Assembly (NCBI GenBank): GCA_002749535.1
Contig: MZZL01000400.1
Location: 62,001-126,000, forward strand
DNA from: Apophysomyces variabilis
Lineage: Eukaryota > Mucoromycota > Mucoromycetes > Mucorales > Mucoraceae
Length of the DNA: 64,000 bases
Reading direction: 5' to 3'
Position numbers and translations under genes: made by a program
Part shown: piece by piece, positions 10,809 to 26,104 of the stretch
Numbering within the stretch: position 1 is the stretch's first letter
Layout of the letters: each line of letters opens with the position of its first letter
Notes under the pieces: model-generated
What the model saw: only the letters and a program-made list of their open reading frames with translations
What the model was told of the DNA's origin: nothing
Databases searched by the model: none

Positions 10809-11606
10809 TGGTCTAGTTCTACATTTGTATTATAGTCATTTTTATTCGTTTTAAGGGAAAAGAACAAAAAGTATCGTTCCGCGTCCATAATCGCAACGGC
10901 GCTTTAATAAAGCGTGTAACCGTTCAAGCAATGCCGAAAGCTGTCTGGAAAGATCATCCAATGATATTGAAGCGGGTTGGGTAATCAGATGGCTTCTGAC
11001 AACAACAACCTTCTTTACTAAGGTAACTTCTAATCATTGGAACATTTCAGTTAAGATAAGGAGCACAGTATCAGGTGTATTATTTATTTTTCTAATGAAA
11101 TCCGCAAGATACAAGCAAAACCAAACCATAGTTGCTCCTGATGTTGACATCCTGTTTATTCCGAAAGCATGGCGATAAAAGCGCGTACAAAACCTTCGAA
11201 TTAATCGCACTATAGAACAGGAGCAAGTCCTATATACACGTCAAATACTAAACTCTGATGTGTCGGAAACTGCAGATAAATTATGGATGTGGAATATGTT
11301 TTCTGATACATCAAATTCAACCGTTCTTTATCATTTAAAAAGTTCGTTATCGGTAGGCCATCAGCTATGGGTTTGATATATCTAACCGTTTTTTCGAATT
11401 CAAGCTATCTTACTTGCCTTTTCCAATTGCTCTGAGTTGTTTAGAGAAGCCTATATGCAGGATGAAAGGTTTTCATAGATCGTCAGATAATGTGAAGCCA
11501 TAGTCACATCTTTAGGTTTGCGTTACAAAATCAAGGGGCTTGCTCTGAACTCTCCCTTTCTGTTTTCTTTCTTTAAGTAACTCTTTCTTTCCGTTCTCTA
11601 TCTCTC
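10809..11606. other. Intergenic region / promoter of the bZIP gene
   Basis: About 800 bp without a supportable frame. The last ~100 bp before the bZIP start are C/T-rich (11548-11606), as often seen around fungal transcription starts. Confidence 0.45.
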
Positions 11607-12689
11607 ATGGATTTTAAAGATATCGTTGACATGGAGTGGCTTGAGTCCCACACCACGGACAACGAACCTTGCGATGACCTAACAGACTTGAACCTTCACG
11701 CTCACCTGGGGTTCGACGACGAGCCTTGCTGCAAGATGGAAGAGGATGCTGTCATCCCAACCAATGAACAGATCAGGCAACTCATTGAAGTGGCCAAGCA
11801 ACACATCGCGCTGCATGAGCAGCAGCAAGTGGGATCGTCCTTAATGGCACCCCTTAACACGGTGTCACCCGACTCGCTGGTGAAGCCGATGTCCCCGCCA
11901 GCTCCCCAGCCACACTCCAGTCGTCGTGCATCCACAGGATCTACGGAAGACACGCCTTCTTTGGAAGCCATGGCTGAGGCCGATGGTCTGGATATCAAGA
12001 CCCTGACACCCAAAGAACGAAGACAACTACGAAACAAGATATCGGCCCGGAACTTTAGAGTACGAAGAAAAGGTAGATATAATCAGAAAGAAAAAAAAAT
12101 GAAAACACTAAGATGGTTCCGAACAGAATATATCACTAGTCTTGAGCAGCAAGTGGATCAGCATAAGAAGTATGCTGAGGATTTAATGTCTCGTCTGGAT
12201 ACAGCGGAAGATGAAAATCAGCGGCTACGGCTGGAGGTTGATTCTCTGAAGCAACAAAATCGACAATTGCTTCAACAACAGTCTTCCATGGCAGAGACTG
12301 TGTCCTCTCCTTCTCCGTCATCCTCTCCTTCTCCATCAGTGTCATCCTCTCCGCACATTATTGCTCCTAATATTAGCAAAGACATCAGTATGTTAGGAAC
12401 CAAGCCTACGGAGACCTATCGTCAAGACACCAGGATCCTTGTTTCCAGCGCAGTCATGCCAGCTTGGGATTATCAAAGTATTCTTTTTCCGGCCACGCCT
12501 ACTATCCAAAAATGTGCTGAGCATTTACTGTTGGCTTGCTTTTCAGAGTGGACAAAGGAACCGGCGAAAGAAGAAACTCCCTCAAATTACATGGAGCAGC
12601 TCTATGACGATGTGATAGCTGCATCTCTTCAAAGCCACGGTGTCGACAAAGAATTTTGGTGGTGGGAAGAAAGAGCTGGGAAAACGTAA
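11607..12689 (+). CDS. bZIP transcription factor
   Basis: Two exons (11607-12072 and 12127-12689) give 342 residues. The basic region reads KERRQLRNKISARNFRVRRK, with the N-x7-R DNA-contact pattern, and continues after splicing into EYITSLEQQVDQH and a leucine zipper through DTAEDENQRLRLEVDSLKQQ. The N-terminus is acidic. A Ser/Pro-rich linker follows the zipper, and a conserved-looking C-terminal tail contains aromatic residues. The target genes are unknown. The intron (12073-12126) is 54 nt with no in-frame stop, so the unspliced message is also open and would add 18 residues between the basic region and the zipper. Spliced is taken as the functional form because it restores the standard spacing. 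Confidence 0.88.
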   Translation: MDFKDIVDMEWLESHTTDNEPCDDLTDLNLHAHLGFDDEPCCKMEEDAVIPTNEQIRQLIEVAKQHIALHEQQQVGSSLMAPLNTVSPDSLVKPMSPPAPQPHSSRRASTGSTEDTPSLEAMAEADGLDIKTLTPKERRQLRNKISARNFRVRRKGRYNQKEKKMKTLRWFRTEYITSLEQQVDQHKKYAEDLMSRLDTAEDENQRLRLEVDSLKQQNRQLLQQQSSMAETVSSPSPSSSPSPSVSSSPHIIAPNISKDISMLGTKPTETYRQDTRILVSSAVMPAWDYQSILFPATPTIQKCAEHLLLACFSEWTKEPAKEETPSNYMEQLYDDVIAASLQSHGVDKEFWWWEERAGKT

Positions 12690-14107
12690 ACGATGTGTCC
12701 GATAGGTTTACACAATTTCTTCTCTTGTTTCGATTGTTCTTGTAAATAGGTTAGAAAGGTAGCGCGGTTATGGCTTTCTTTGTTTCATAGCGTCTTGTTG
12801 TTAAAAAGGGAAAAGAAAAGGAAGGCCATGAATGGATTGTTTCCCCTGATCCAAGGTCCCCCAACTCTCTGTTAGTTCTCTTATCTAACGAAGCCCTCTA
12901 CCCTTTGTGTCTTTCCGCGCGTATTACCTGTTTTGAAAAACGTGCGGAAACTAGCGGTTTGTTTATCATAAACAATCTCTATAGCCAGAAAACAATTCAC
13001 TGAGGTTCGTGTTTTCTTCTCACAAAGGAATCCCTATTTAGCGAAATAAAGGAAGAGTATGAAGAGCATTGATCTTCATCCCGAAAACCGTAATTTGCAG
13101 CGTGCGATGAAGATAAACCAGCGTTCCCCCATCACAGCGACTAAAAACATACGCCTTCGTTTTTGAAGAGAGAACTTCTAATATATACGTTGTATGCCGC
13201 GATACTTTGTACAAACAAACGTTATATCGGGGTCCAGATAGATCACAAAGATTAGAATACGAATTCGCCGAACCCATGTATACCTAATGCATCTTTTCAG
13301 CCAACTAAACAGGTACGTACTGTATACTGGACTTATAATTTGGCCAAGAATAGCATAACCGAACGGATATCCAAGCAGATAAATTGATATCGACAGTAGA
13401 CCGGGCTTTGATAGTCATGGCTTCTGTTCGGTCCGAATCTAATCGGTATGCAGAAGATGAAACTTACGAGAAAACTTAGTTCTGTGGGAAAAGGTGATAC
13501 TAATGCGTGTCTGGAATTACATATATTTACTGTTGGCAAACTAAGTTCGACGCTGACAGTTGTTGTGCTGTTAAAAGTTTGAATTGAAACATTTTACGCA
13601 CCCTTCTAATAATCTGACAACACCTTACCGAGAATCGCCCATAAACCGTATAAAATGAATGACCAATTTCAATTGATGAGCGTGAAGACGAAAACATATA
13701 TGACAAGAGATTCATGCGTCTACAATATATACAAAGATATGAAAGCTTGTACGGTGATTGGTTTCTAACGATCACGCCATCAATTACCACCACGAGATAG
13801 CATTATTTTCCGGAAAGACTGTACAATCGCTTCGGATGCAATCCGATGTGTTTGTGCTAGCCTACTTTTCTTATTTCCCCTTAGCAAAATCTCTGTAAAT
13901 CTCCCTCAAGCTATAAATTATTTTTGTTAGTGATAAAGACTGAATTACAAGTTGACCTGTAACGTGTGCTGCATATGCGATGGATGCCGCATTTGCCGTG
14001 TGGAAGGCTCCGATTGGCAACTTCTCCGTCCATGTCAATTCAATGGCCGCCGTGCCATCGATACTGCCTTCATAGTGTTTCCAAACGCATTGTGAGTTTT
14101 CTCCAAG
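12690..14107. other. Intergenic region, no gene supported
   Basis: About 1.4 kb between the bZIP and glucosyltransferase genes. Several short minus-strand frames (for example 13038-13277 and 13527-13793) show no domain, no signal and no splice partner. I see nothing else in it. Confidence 0.5.
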
Positions 14108-17100
14108 ATGACCAGGACAGGAACCTTTGTCCTCGGTATAGCAGCACTGGGGACATGTTTACTACGTACCGTATTAGCCAACACAACACCATCGCCTCCT
14201 GTTGATCTGACACTCGTTGCACCATGGCCTGCATCGGACCTGCTAGTCGAGATCGCGTAGGTCCAATGAGAGCGAATGAAGTAAGGGAAGTATTGAACAT
14301 TCTAACTGGGTCACGGTAGAGAGGTTGCTGCCGCTGAGAACGACACTTCCTATTTTGAATTAATCGACGACTTGGTGGCGATCTCACGAGAGTCGCCAAA
14401 GCAGATGTATCAAGATGCATTGAATGCTTTGACACACAGGGGCCATATAGCAACGCAACGAAACATGGATATCTTGAAGCTTGGAATGGCTTTGCATGTT
14501 GCAGCACCCCGAATTGAAGCATACCATCAACTTTACAACCAGACCGTGATACCTATCATTGACAACTATGACCCCGACTGCTCTGTATGGGCCCAAGTAG
14601 ATCAGGTCCAAATCTGCGATGTCACACAGCTAGAGGAACGCATTAAAGCCCTTACGACTTCAGAAGATGACTTGTCACTACTTCCATTTGATCATGTTTT
14701 ACGTCCAAAGGGAATGGATGCGGGCAAAACAGTGATTCTCTATACCAATGCCTTCTCGACACTGTTTGCAAACTTTCACAGCAACCTTAAGTCTTTCGTG
14801 ACAAAGTATGGCATTAATTATGTTCTTCGGTACAAACCATCCAGCAATCCGAACGACCAGAAGCCATTGTATCTTTCTGGATATGGTGTTGAGCTCGCGT
14901 TGAAAAACACGGATTATCTTGTAATTGACGATCGAGCTGCGGAAGGTAATGTGTGGCTGGCAAAAGAAGATGACGATTTCCGCGACAAACAATGCTTATA
15001 TATATATCATATAAACAGAACAGCATGGCACGTCGAAGCGTAAGGTGTCAAATGCCGGGCAAAATCTTGGTCAAACATTATTCGAGAACGTAAGTCCAGC
15101 TATTGAGCCTCTAACACCGACGGAAATCAAAGGTACCAGGACAGGGTCGGAATGAAAGAAGATGAGCGTTCAGATACTAAGCAATGATGTTTAGATCTCG
15201 GACTAAAAGCAGCACAATTAATTGCCGTTTCCAATAATCCGCTTACTGTGTTGTCTCAACTTTCACAAGATTTCCCCAAATATGCTAATAGCTTAAGCGA
15301 AGTGGAATTGGAAGAGCCATTCGAAGAGGAAATTAAGCGTAACCAAATGTCGGTTGTTCAGTCCGGAATGAATGCGATATGGTTCAATGGTCTGCTTGTG
15401 GAATCGGAACAGATGGATCCATTTCAGTAAGCTCATCGCATAAATTGTCGTGGTCTATGTCGTCTGATTCATACGAATTAGTCTTCTCCGTATATTGCAG
15501 AGAGAAGGTCGTCTCGTTGATTCCTTGGAAAAAGTTGGATTGAGCAAACGACAGGCAATCGACCTTTTAACTCATCCAGGATTATCAGAAAACGAATCTG
15601 GTGCATCTGCTGTCGATAATGTGTACGATGTGCGGGATCCAAGCGACAATAAGATGACTATTTGGTGGAATGACTTGGAAAAGGATAAGCGTTACAAAGG
15701 ATGGAGCAATAATTTGTTTGATGCAAGTACATTGATAGAATCTACATGTATCACTAAATATCATAATCCTTTTAGCTTTTGCGTCCAGTATATCCCGGGC
15801 AATTAAGAGCTATCAAACGAAATATTTACAATCTCCTTATGATTGAAAATCTTACCTCTGCTAGCTCATTGTTGCGAATCCAGGAGGATGTTCAAGCCAT
15901 GGTGAAGGGTGGTACACCGATCCGCTTTGGAATAATTCCTATTGTTGGCTCTCACCACAGTGCTGGTTTGTATATATGTCTCTGTAGCTGCAGCCGATAC
16001 TCATGGTTGTACTTGTAGAAACGATTGCCGCAAAGATTTTGCATCACTTGGTGACTGAACATGGCAAAGCACATGGAATGAACTTTCTGGCCATGGTAAG
16101 GTGCATAGAGATGATCAAGACAGGATTATTAACAGTAGCATAACACCCCATAGATACATGAGCAATTGCAAGAGTCGGGTCTCAATCATGCTTCTGAGGC
16201 GATGGTGAAGAACGCGTTTGATGCTATCGTAGCTGCAGAGGACAAGCTATCGTCAAATCTGGACTCGCTCCTAAGTTCCGAAGTCGCTTATGAGAGCAAT
16301 GTCAGAGATTTTTTGAAACGTATGGGAATATTTGGAGAAGATGAGGGCATTATGTTCTTGAATGGAAAGATACTGGAATCCAGTAACGAAAAGGCAACTA
16401 TCTGGCAGCTTCAGCGATTGTAGCTAACTGTTTGATTATTAGCCATGGAAGCATGTATTGATGAATGCATTGCAGGAACAAAACCAGATTATTGCCAGAG
16501 ACGTAGGTCTAAAAAGTGTTTTGCAATCATCTAATGGCGAATATATCTTCAGCTATACTTTGGAAAATTATCACCGCATGGAGACATTTATGAGCATTTA
16601 CTGTCGCAGCCCTACGTTGCTCGTGCGCGCAATCCCTATATTACAGTATCAGAGAATCGTCCTCTTCGCATGCTTACAGTGCATGAGCACCATGTTGAAC
16701 TAGATAATCTGAAGTACTTGAGTAACGGTATGGCCATAGGAGTGAAGACGAGATCACTGACTCTTTAGTAGCAGTAGAAGGAGAGATAGAAGCAGACACA
16801 AATTTATGGGTTGTAACTGATTTTGACAGCGCGGGCGGTATCAAACTTGCCTTAGAAGCGTTGGCTTTTACTGTAAGACGAAACAAAGAAAGGAAAGGCT
16901 ATATCAGCACTGACAACCGATATAGCATGGAAACGATAAAGTGCGCCTCTCGTTTATCCATAACCCCATCCATAAATCTAGTGACCATAGTTCTGCGACG
17001 TTTTCTGATCTGCTATACATGGAGATTTACGAGAAAACGACCGTCACTTTATCCCGTATTGAAGAATTACTTTTGGCTGCATTGGAAACGGAATCAGAAA

Positions 17101-19661
17101 AAACCGGTTTCGTGGAACAAGTGAAGCCGTTAGTTCCTGGGTCGCCAATAATAGAAGCGGCTAGTATTCGAGGAAAGGAATGGCAGCAATTTAGGAAGGA
17201 TCTGCTTATGGGCGGACTAGACGACAATTTTCATGGCCTTGTCATCAATGGAAGAGTGAGTTGACTAGATTCGAACTGTCGTGCAGTCTAACATAAGGTG
17301 TCAGATAATAGGCCCCCTTCCGTTGAACCTCGATTTTACCAAAGAAAACTTCGACTCACTGTACCAATACGAAGCTGAAATGAGACTTGGTCCGCTTCAA
17401 AGAGCTCTGGAAGAAACAGGTGTAGTTGTGGAGAATGGATTGCTTTCGGATATGATTATGCAGTCGATGTCAGTCCTTGAATCTGATAAAGCAAGCATGC
17501 CAAAATCCATGTTTGATTCCCAGTCAAAAACTCGTTTACGTAGCTATAAGTCCATGACAAGCAATCAGACGAAAATCACCTTTGGTGACCGTGACAATGC
17601 TTTCCTTGAGGTTGGCGTTATTCTGGATCCATTAAGCGAGACTGCACAGAAATGGTCGGTTTTACTAGAGAAAGTGCTGACTATAGACGGCGTTTTTATT
17701 GAAATATATTTGAATCCGCACACACATCTGGAGGAGATTCCGCTCAAACGGTTTTATCGATACGTGGTCGATCCTGAGCTCCATTTCGATGCTGTTACTG
17801 GTGCTCTCGAAGCGCCTGCAGCCTATTTCGCTGACTTACCAACCGACGCTTTATATACTCTTGGAGTTGATACTATCAAGTCGTGGCATGTAGCAGTCAA
17901 AGAAGCTAATATGGATTTGGATAATGTCAAGCTGAGCATGTTGGATGAACACTCATCAGTGTCAGCAGTGTACGAGCTGGAGCATATCTTGATCGAAGGT
18001 CACTGCATGGATTCAACCACGCAAGGAGCTCCTCGAGGATTACAGTTTGTGCTTGGAACAGAATCCAATTCAGCCATTACAGATACCATTGTCATGGCTA
18101 ACCTTGGCTATTTCCAGCTAAGGGCCTCTCCTGGTGTATGGAATCTTGCTCTACGCGACGGTAGATCGAATCAGATCTACCATATAGAAAATATTGGGAC
18201 AGCTGGAAAATGGGAAAAAGGGAATCAGAAGACGGCCCTGGCTTTGACGTCCTTCGAAGGTCTTACGATTTTCCCACAAGTGAAAAAGAATCCTGGGATG
18301 GAAAATGAAGATGTTTTGCTAGAAGGAGAAAAGCAGAATAGCAATCAAGAGGGTTTTTGGTCTTCGTTGACGAACAAGTAAGGAGTGGAGCTCATTCAGA
18401 AGAATGGACATGAAATTTATGGGAATCCTAGGTGGTTTGGGAACAACGAGAAACGAGCAGTGACCCATAACGCTCCCAAACAGGCGGATATCAACATTTT
18501 CTCGGTGGCTTCTGGTCAATTATATGAACGCTTCATGTCAATTATGATTGCTTCCGTGATGGAGCACACAAAGAGTACTGTGAAGTTTTGGTTTATTGAA
18601 AACTTCCTGTCGCCGTCCTTTAAGGTGAATACATGCGGTTTGCTGTTGAGAATATTAAAACGATGTCTAGAACTTTGTCCCCGAGATGGCTAAAGAGTAC
18701 GGTTTTGACTATGAAATGGTGACGTACAAATGGCCTTCCTGGTTAAGAGCACAAAAAGAAAAGCAGCGGACAATATGGGGGTACTGCTTATAGGCAAACA
18801 GGATGATGCAAAAACTTACCGAATAAGTGTAGCTACAAAGTCTTGTTTTTGGACGTACTTTTCCCTCTTGATCTGGAAAAGGTCATCTTCGTGGATGCTG
18901 ATCAGGTATGTCAACTGCAGATATTTGGTATGGCATTTAAACCCGTCTGACCTTTTAAAGATTGTCCGAGCAGACATGAAAGAACTCGTGGATATGGATC
19001 TTCATGGTGCACCCTACGGTTATACGCCGTTCTGCAGTGACCGCACCGAAATGGATGGTTTCCGATTTTGGACGCAGGGTTACTGGAAGGACCATTTGCA
19101 AGATAAACCCTATCATATTAGGTAAAGAGAGGAGTTAATGTAGATGGTAACTGAAAGCGATTTTCCCAAATGAAAAAAAAGCGCCTTGTACGTCGTCGAC
19201 CTTGTCCGCTTCCGTGAGCTGGCTGCTGGAGACCGTCTTCGTGCACAGTATCAACAGCTTAGCGCGGACCCGAATTCGTTGGCTAACCTGGATCAGGATC
19301 TTCCGAACAATATGCAGCATATTGTTCCTATCTACTCTCTACCCCAAGAATGGTTGTGGTGTGAAACTTGGTGCAGCGATGAAAGCTTGAAGAAGGCAAA
19401 AACCATTGACTTGGTAAAATTTCAATCAGATTATCCAAGGCATCTAGATATACTAATAACGAGATGTAGTGCAACAATCCGATGACCAAGGAACCAAAAC
19501 TGGATCGCGCAAGGCGTCAGGTTCCCGAATGGGAAAGATATGACGAACAGATTCATCAGCTCCGAAAGAAGGTGGCAGCTCGAGCATCGTCGCCTGCTGC
19601 CGATGCTCAACAGAACGCTCCAAAGACTAAACAGGGTCATCGATATGTCGACGAACTCTAG
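14108..19661 (+). CDS. UDP-glucose:glycoprotein glucosyltransferase (ER folding sensor)
   Basis: Eighteen exonic blocks: 14108-14256, 14320-14945, 15019-15132, 15195-15426, 15503-15722, 15776-15965, 16019-16095, 16154-16393, 16443-16502, 16553-16872, 16926-17255, 17305-18377, 18432-18624, 18671-18780, 18833-18905, 18961-19121, 19182-19413 and 19470-19661. They encode about 1530 resid., the family's normal size. The enzyme re-glucosylates misfolded N-glycoproteins in the ER lumen. It has a signal peptide ending near TVLA, thioredoxin-like repeats with [12 protein letters not shown], and a GT24 catalytic domain with [25 protein letters not shown] and DQDLPNNM. The C-terminal ER retrieval signal is VDEL. 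The intron at 15723 is GC-AG and the one at 16394 probably is. One base appears missing near 16740, in the 16553-16872 block; a 1-nt sequencing error is most likely. Confidence 0.93.
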
Positions 19662-20491
19662 TACAGTGTATTGCCTATTTCTTGTTCATGGACAGGCAGA
19701 GAATAACGGAAGAAAGCCATAAACACAAATATGTATATTGTTCACTTGTCATATTCATAGAACATTGCTATTCTATATGTCGTAAATTTAGGTTCACTGA
19801 TTGATAGATCCTCGAGCAGCCAACGATGACAAATAATTGCACTGTTTGAATGGTTGCCTTTCTTTTCGGAAGCTATCATAATTTGAAATTTTCTCAAGGG
19901 CGTGTTTATTACGCTCCCACTTATTGACTATAGGGAGATGCAATTAAAGTTCACTTCCGTGTTTTAGAAGTAGCGGAGTAGAAAACAATCCCGTTTATGG
20001 CAACACGCCGATGTTGGATACAACACCTAGATTTCATCGTCCTCGGTCATATCAAAAGGAGCATTAACGGAAAAGATAGAGGATCATTTGCAGTCGTACA
20101 AAATGACCAACGTCTGCTTAGAACCTGTCATAAATAAAAAGGTGGGCTTCTTTTCCTCTCGTTTACAACAATAGAGGTTTCTACGAGCAGCAAAGAAGGT
20201 CGCACAGTATAAGTTACCGTTCGATTATACGCCACCGTCCTTACCTCACTTTCAAAGAAAGTTGACTGGTAGATTGGTAATTTGCATTCAGTCATTCGAT
20301 CTAGGCGGGCTATGTGGTCCATCATCATTTAAGCGGTAGGTCATACCAGCATACAGAATAAGAAGAGAAATGAAAGTAGAACGCCCACTTTTTGAGAATT
20401 TCTTTGTTTGTTCGAACTTTATGCCAAATGTTACTTCATTTATAATGCGTCTTTCAATGAGATTTTAAAAAGTTTAAGTACAGAAATTAGT
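19662..20491. other. Intergenic region between tail-to-tail genes
   Basis: About 830 bp hold the 3' ends of the glucosyltransferase gene (plus) and the succinate-CoA ligase gene (minus). No supportable coding frame was found. Confidence 0.5.
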
Positions 20492-22419
<1,928 letters not shown>

Positions 22420-24074
22420 GGTTATACTGAAGGGGAAAAAGAGAAGGAAAAAGAAGGTTATCGGTTTGTTTCGTTCACAAGCCCTTTTTGGATCTGTAAG
22501 CCTAATTTTTTTTACCTTTATGTAAGTCGAAAAAAGGACCGTTTAATTTCGCCCCGAAGGCTTTTTTACCCTTTGGTTTGGCGGTGTTTCCTCCCCCCCC
22601 TTCTCTTTTCCTACCCAAAAACGACACGCTGAAGGCGCGGGTAAGCACGGGAGAAAAAATTTGAAGCCGAAACAGTCACAAATCCATCGGAAGAGTTGAA
22701 GCCCCGCCCCGCTTTTCACATGGCTACACACACACACAGAGGAAAAGAGAGGGTATGAGAATTCATAAGCATCTCATCTATAAAAAAACATAACAAGTCA
22801 AAGAGGAAGGCATCTTCTTCTATCAAAGCATCAATGGATAGAAAAGGCTTTAGTTAGCTGATGATGAGAGAAGCTGATTTATCTATTGCTGTGTTAGATA
22901 AGTAAAGATACATAGAGACCAATGTATCCTTCTGTGGGGAGCCATTTGTGGAAGTGTGGGAAATTGGAGAGCAAGAACGGGTACGATGACTTGTCTGAAC
23001 GTGCACTTTGCAGTTCCCCACGCTACCATGCCTTGGACTCCGCGAAACTTGAAAGCGTTTCTTTCTTTTATTTATTTATTACGTTTTTATAATCATTGTC
23101 TTTTAAGGTACATCAAGATCAATCAAAAGGACAGAATTCAGCTCATCTATCCTGATAATTAGCTTATCTGATCCGCACAGATTCGCTCCTGCAATTCAAA
23201 CTACTCAGCAAAAGCAAACCAAACTCCTTCCCATTCTATCCTGTCCGCACACGATATTCACTTTTATTTTTTTTTTTGAGTTATAGAAATCAGTAAATGG
23301 ATCGAAATGCAGAGAGGTCCTTGGACGGGGGAAACTTCTCCCGACAAGGTATCACCTGAAGGTCATTTGTTGGTTTGTCATCCATTCTTGCCCTCTCCTT
23401 TTCTATTTATCAAAGAAGACAATATCTGTAGCCAGCAAACAAAAAAAAAATTCGGAAGTCTCCAGCATATTCATGGCACAGTCATCCAGAAATCACAGCA
23501 CGATAATGTTATACATTCTTCATGGACCATAGACTTGTAGACTTAATGAGACAAAGTAGTAAAGACATCAAGGACAAAAAGATAAAAACAATCGGGCTGC
23601 AAGATGAGAACAATTGGCAGCTTCAATGCCTTGAGAAAGAGCGACGAGGTTCTTATTGGACGTTGAGCGCTCAATCATCAATCATTAACTTGACAGAAAG
23701 GTGCGCATATCTTGTCAGGCCGACATCCTTGCCAGAAGTAAACATCCACAAATCACAACGCGATTTTCTGGCACAAGCTGAATTGGGATTTTCCGATAGT
23801 ACATATAGGATATAGATGTTACATAACAAGTTATATCCTAAAATCATCATCTTTGGAAACATAAGAGCAGTGTTCTAATATATCCTTAAGTCTGCTTGTC
23901 CCTTTCCATCGTTTACATCTACAATCTTTTCCCGAATTGTTCCTCTTTTTATTCAAACTTTTACCTTTAATCCTCTTCATAGTGCTCGTCTCCACGTTTC
24001 CTACGTTAGAATAAGCGGGCCTAAATTTTTCAGGTGACGCTTTTATTGTTCAAGGCGTCTTTAACTGCATTCGT
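22420..24074. other. Divergent intergenic region, LSC2 / RMI1
   Basis: About 1.65 kb between divergent starts. It contains a C-rich tract at 22592-22601, a short (CA)n tract at 22728-22737 and T-rich tracts. A 97-codon open frame at 23522-23815 has no recognisable domain and no convincing splice partner, so I do not call it a gene. Confidence 0.45.
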
Positions 24075-25999
24075 ATGACAAGTCATGGTAACACGCCTTA
24101 CAACCTTTTGCGCCTTCTCGAAGATCGCAGTAGCATCCGTATAAGACCGGAGTATCTACAACAATGGTATGCCGAGCGGATGGCCTCTGTGGCATCCAAC
24201 AACAGCGATCGCGAATTGTTGTACGCAGCACTCTTAGACGACTTTCTAAACAAGGACATGCGCTTCACCTCCAAACCGATCTTGCCAGAAGATTATGGCC
24301 AACAGCCTCTCGATGCATTTCCAGCACCACAGTTTCGACAGACAGGGATCGTGGTACAGATCCAAGATACCATAGACATTAGCCATTCAGCGCATTCCTT
24401 GCTTGACAGTTTGTCAACAGTTACCACAGTGAGGCACGTGTATACCTCGCGTGAAGAGGACGACGAAGTCAGGTTCCAACGAGGCATGTTACGCTGGACG
24501 TTAACGGACGGGACAAAGGAGATACAAGCTTTGGAGTTCAAACGTATTCCAGAATTAAACATGAATACTCCTTTCGGTTGCAAAGTACGCAACAACAATG
24601 AAGCATGCATTGACCATCTATACTCATGTGCTGATATTTGACTGTGTAGTTGTTGATAACGAACTGTCAAGTGCGCCGAGGTGTGTTGCTCCTAGATCCA
24701 AGCAAGGTCAAGGTTCTTGGTGGTCAGGTACCGGCATTATACCAAGGCAACATGACGGCAGAACTTAAGCGCAGGCTTCAGATTCGCTTAAGGTAGGTTT
24801 AACGAAAGAAATATCGTGATAGGACTCGAATTTACCTTTCTTTAATAGATTACCGCAAGATGCTCAACAACGGCCCAATAATCAAGAACGTCCAGTAGCA
24901 CATAGTACACCACAAGAACAACAGACAGCAATGGAAGTCGATGATGAATTTGATGAACTGAACGCGGCAGATATGGAAGAACTAGATGAAATCGAGAATG
25001 CCATGCAAACGGTCGAGCTCCAAGCAAATCGAGTGGCGGAACGAACTACTACAAGAGCTCCTTCACCACCTTCAGTCGAGGACCTTAACGGTCTTTCTCC
25101 TCTTTCCTCCGCACCTACTCCGTCTTTCACCTCCCATTTGACATCAACATCCATGAATAATGATAGCTTGTCAAAAGCACCTAAATCAACTTTTAGAAAT
25201 TTTGCCGCTCAATATGCATATCAAGAAACACAGAATGAACCGTCTACATCAGAACCCATCGTAACACCTACAACACCAGCACCGCCATTGACCATACAGA
25301 AACCCATACACCAACAAAATGCTTATCTTTCTCCTGAAGAAGACGACAGTGCAGATTTGGACTGGGTTGGAACTAGCGTCTGGGGAGCTTTAGACGGAGA
25401 AGAAGAGCCTGTAGTGAAGAAAGAAGTGGGTACGCAGCCAGAAGAGAATAAAACCTTCTCTGTCGCACGCGTGAAAGAGATACTGAAAGCTATACAAAAC
25501 AATGAAAATATCGACTCTGTATCCGATCAAATCACGGTCGAAGCCAAGGCGCGAAAATTGTCCAGTCTGAAATTAACGCCTGTCAGCGGTTTTCATCTTG
25601 TTGTACATTTGGTGGACCCCCTGACGCTCGACAGCAGTGACGAGATTTTGGTAGTCTTTGGAAACAAAGTAAGAAAATACGAAAAAATATCGGAAAGGAT
25701 GTGTAACAGATGCTTTCGAAAAAGATAATTACTGAACTAATCGGAATGACACATCATGAGGTCATTGAGATGAATAAGACGGAAGGAAAGCGAGGGATAA
25801 CAAGCAAGGTATAACGCTGCTTTCTACGCCAAAGCAATGCTAACTAAAGCCTTTGCGATAGGTGTTTAAGCCATTGCAACATAAACTGAAAAACACCCAT
25901 GCCTCCATTGAACTGGACTTGACCTTGACCGAGCAAAGCTCCAGCTACAGTGTCTTGATGCCTGCCGTGGTTTCATATAAGGAATTCAAGCCAAGTTGA
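24075..25999 (+). CDS. RMI1: RMI1-like OB-fold protein of the RecQ helicase-topoisomerase III complex
   Basis: Exons 24075-24584, 24650-24792, 24849-25668, 25710-25808 and 25862-25999 encode 569 residues. RMI1 stabilises topoisomerase III and RecQ/BLM helicase for double Holliday junction dissolution in the nucleus. The N-terminal domain (helical segment, then OB fold) ends in the diagnostic RRGVLLLDPSKVKVLGGQV. An acidic linker of about 180 residues follows (MEVDDEFDELNAADMEELDE). The C-terminal part (VSGFHLVVHLVDP, ITELIGMTHHEVIEM) fits a second OB fold like that of animal RMI1, which yeast Rmi1 lacks. The gene is tail-to-tail with the AIM24 gene (105 bp). Confidence 0.85.
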
Positions 26000-26104
26000 A
26001 AACACAGTTTGCATTTTTGAAAAGTTCTGCTCTAACGCAGGAAAAGGGAAAGCTTGTAATAGAAAAAGAGAAGGAAAAATAATGTACATAAATGTCACTA
26101 GCCA

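Noticed and set aside
17260..17304. B-box-like gattcgaactg inside a glucosyltransferase intron
   Set aside because: Only part of the motif is present and the segment is a normal 49-nt intron.
23522..23815. 97-codon frame between LSC2 and RMI1
   Set aside because: No domain and no convincing upstream exon; composition does not stand out from the surrounding intergenic DNA.
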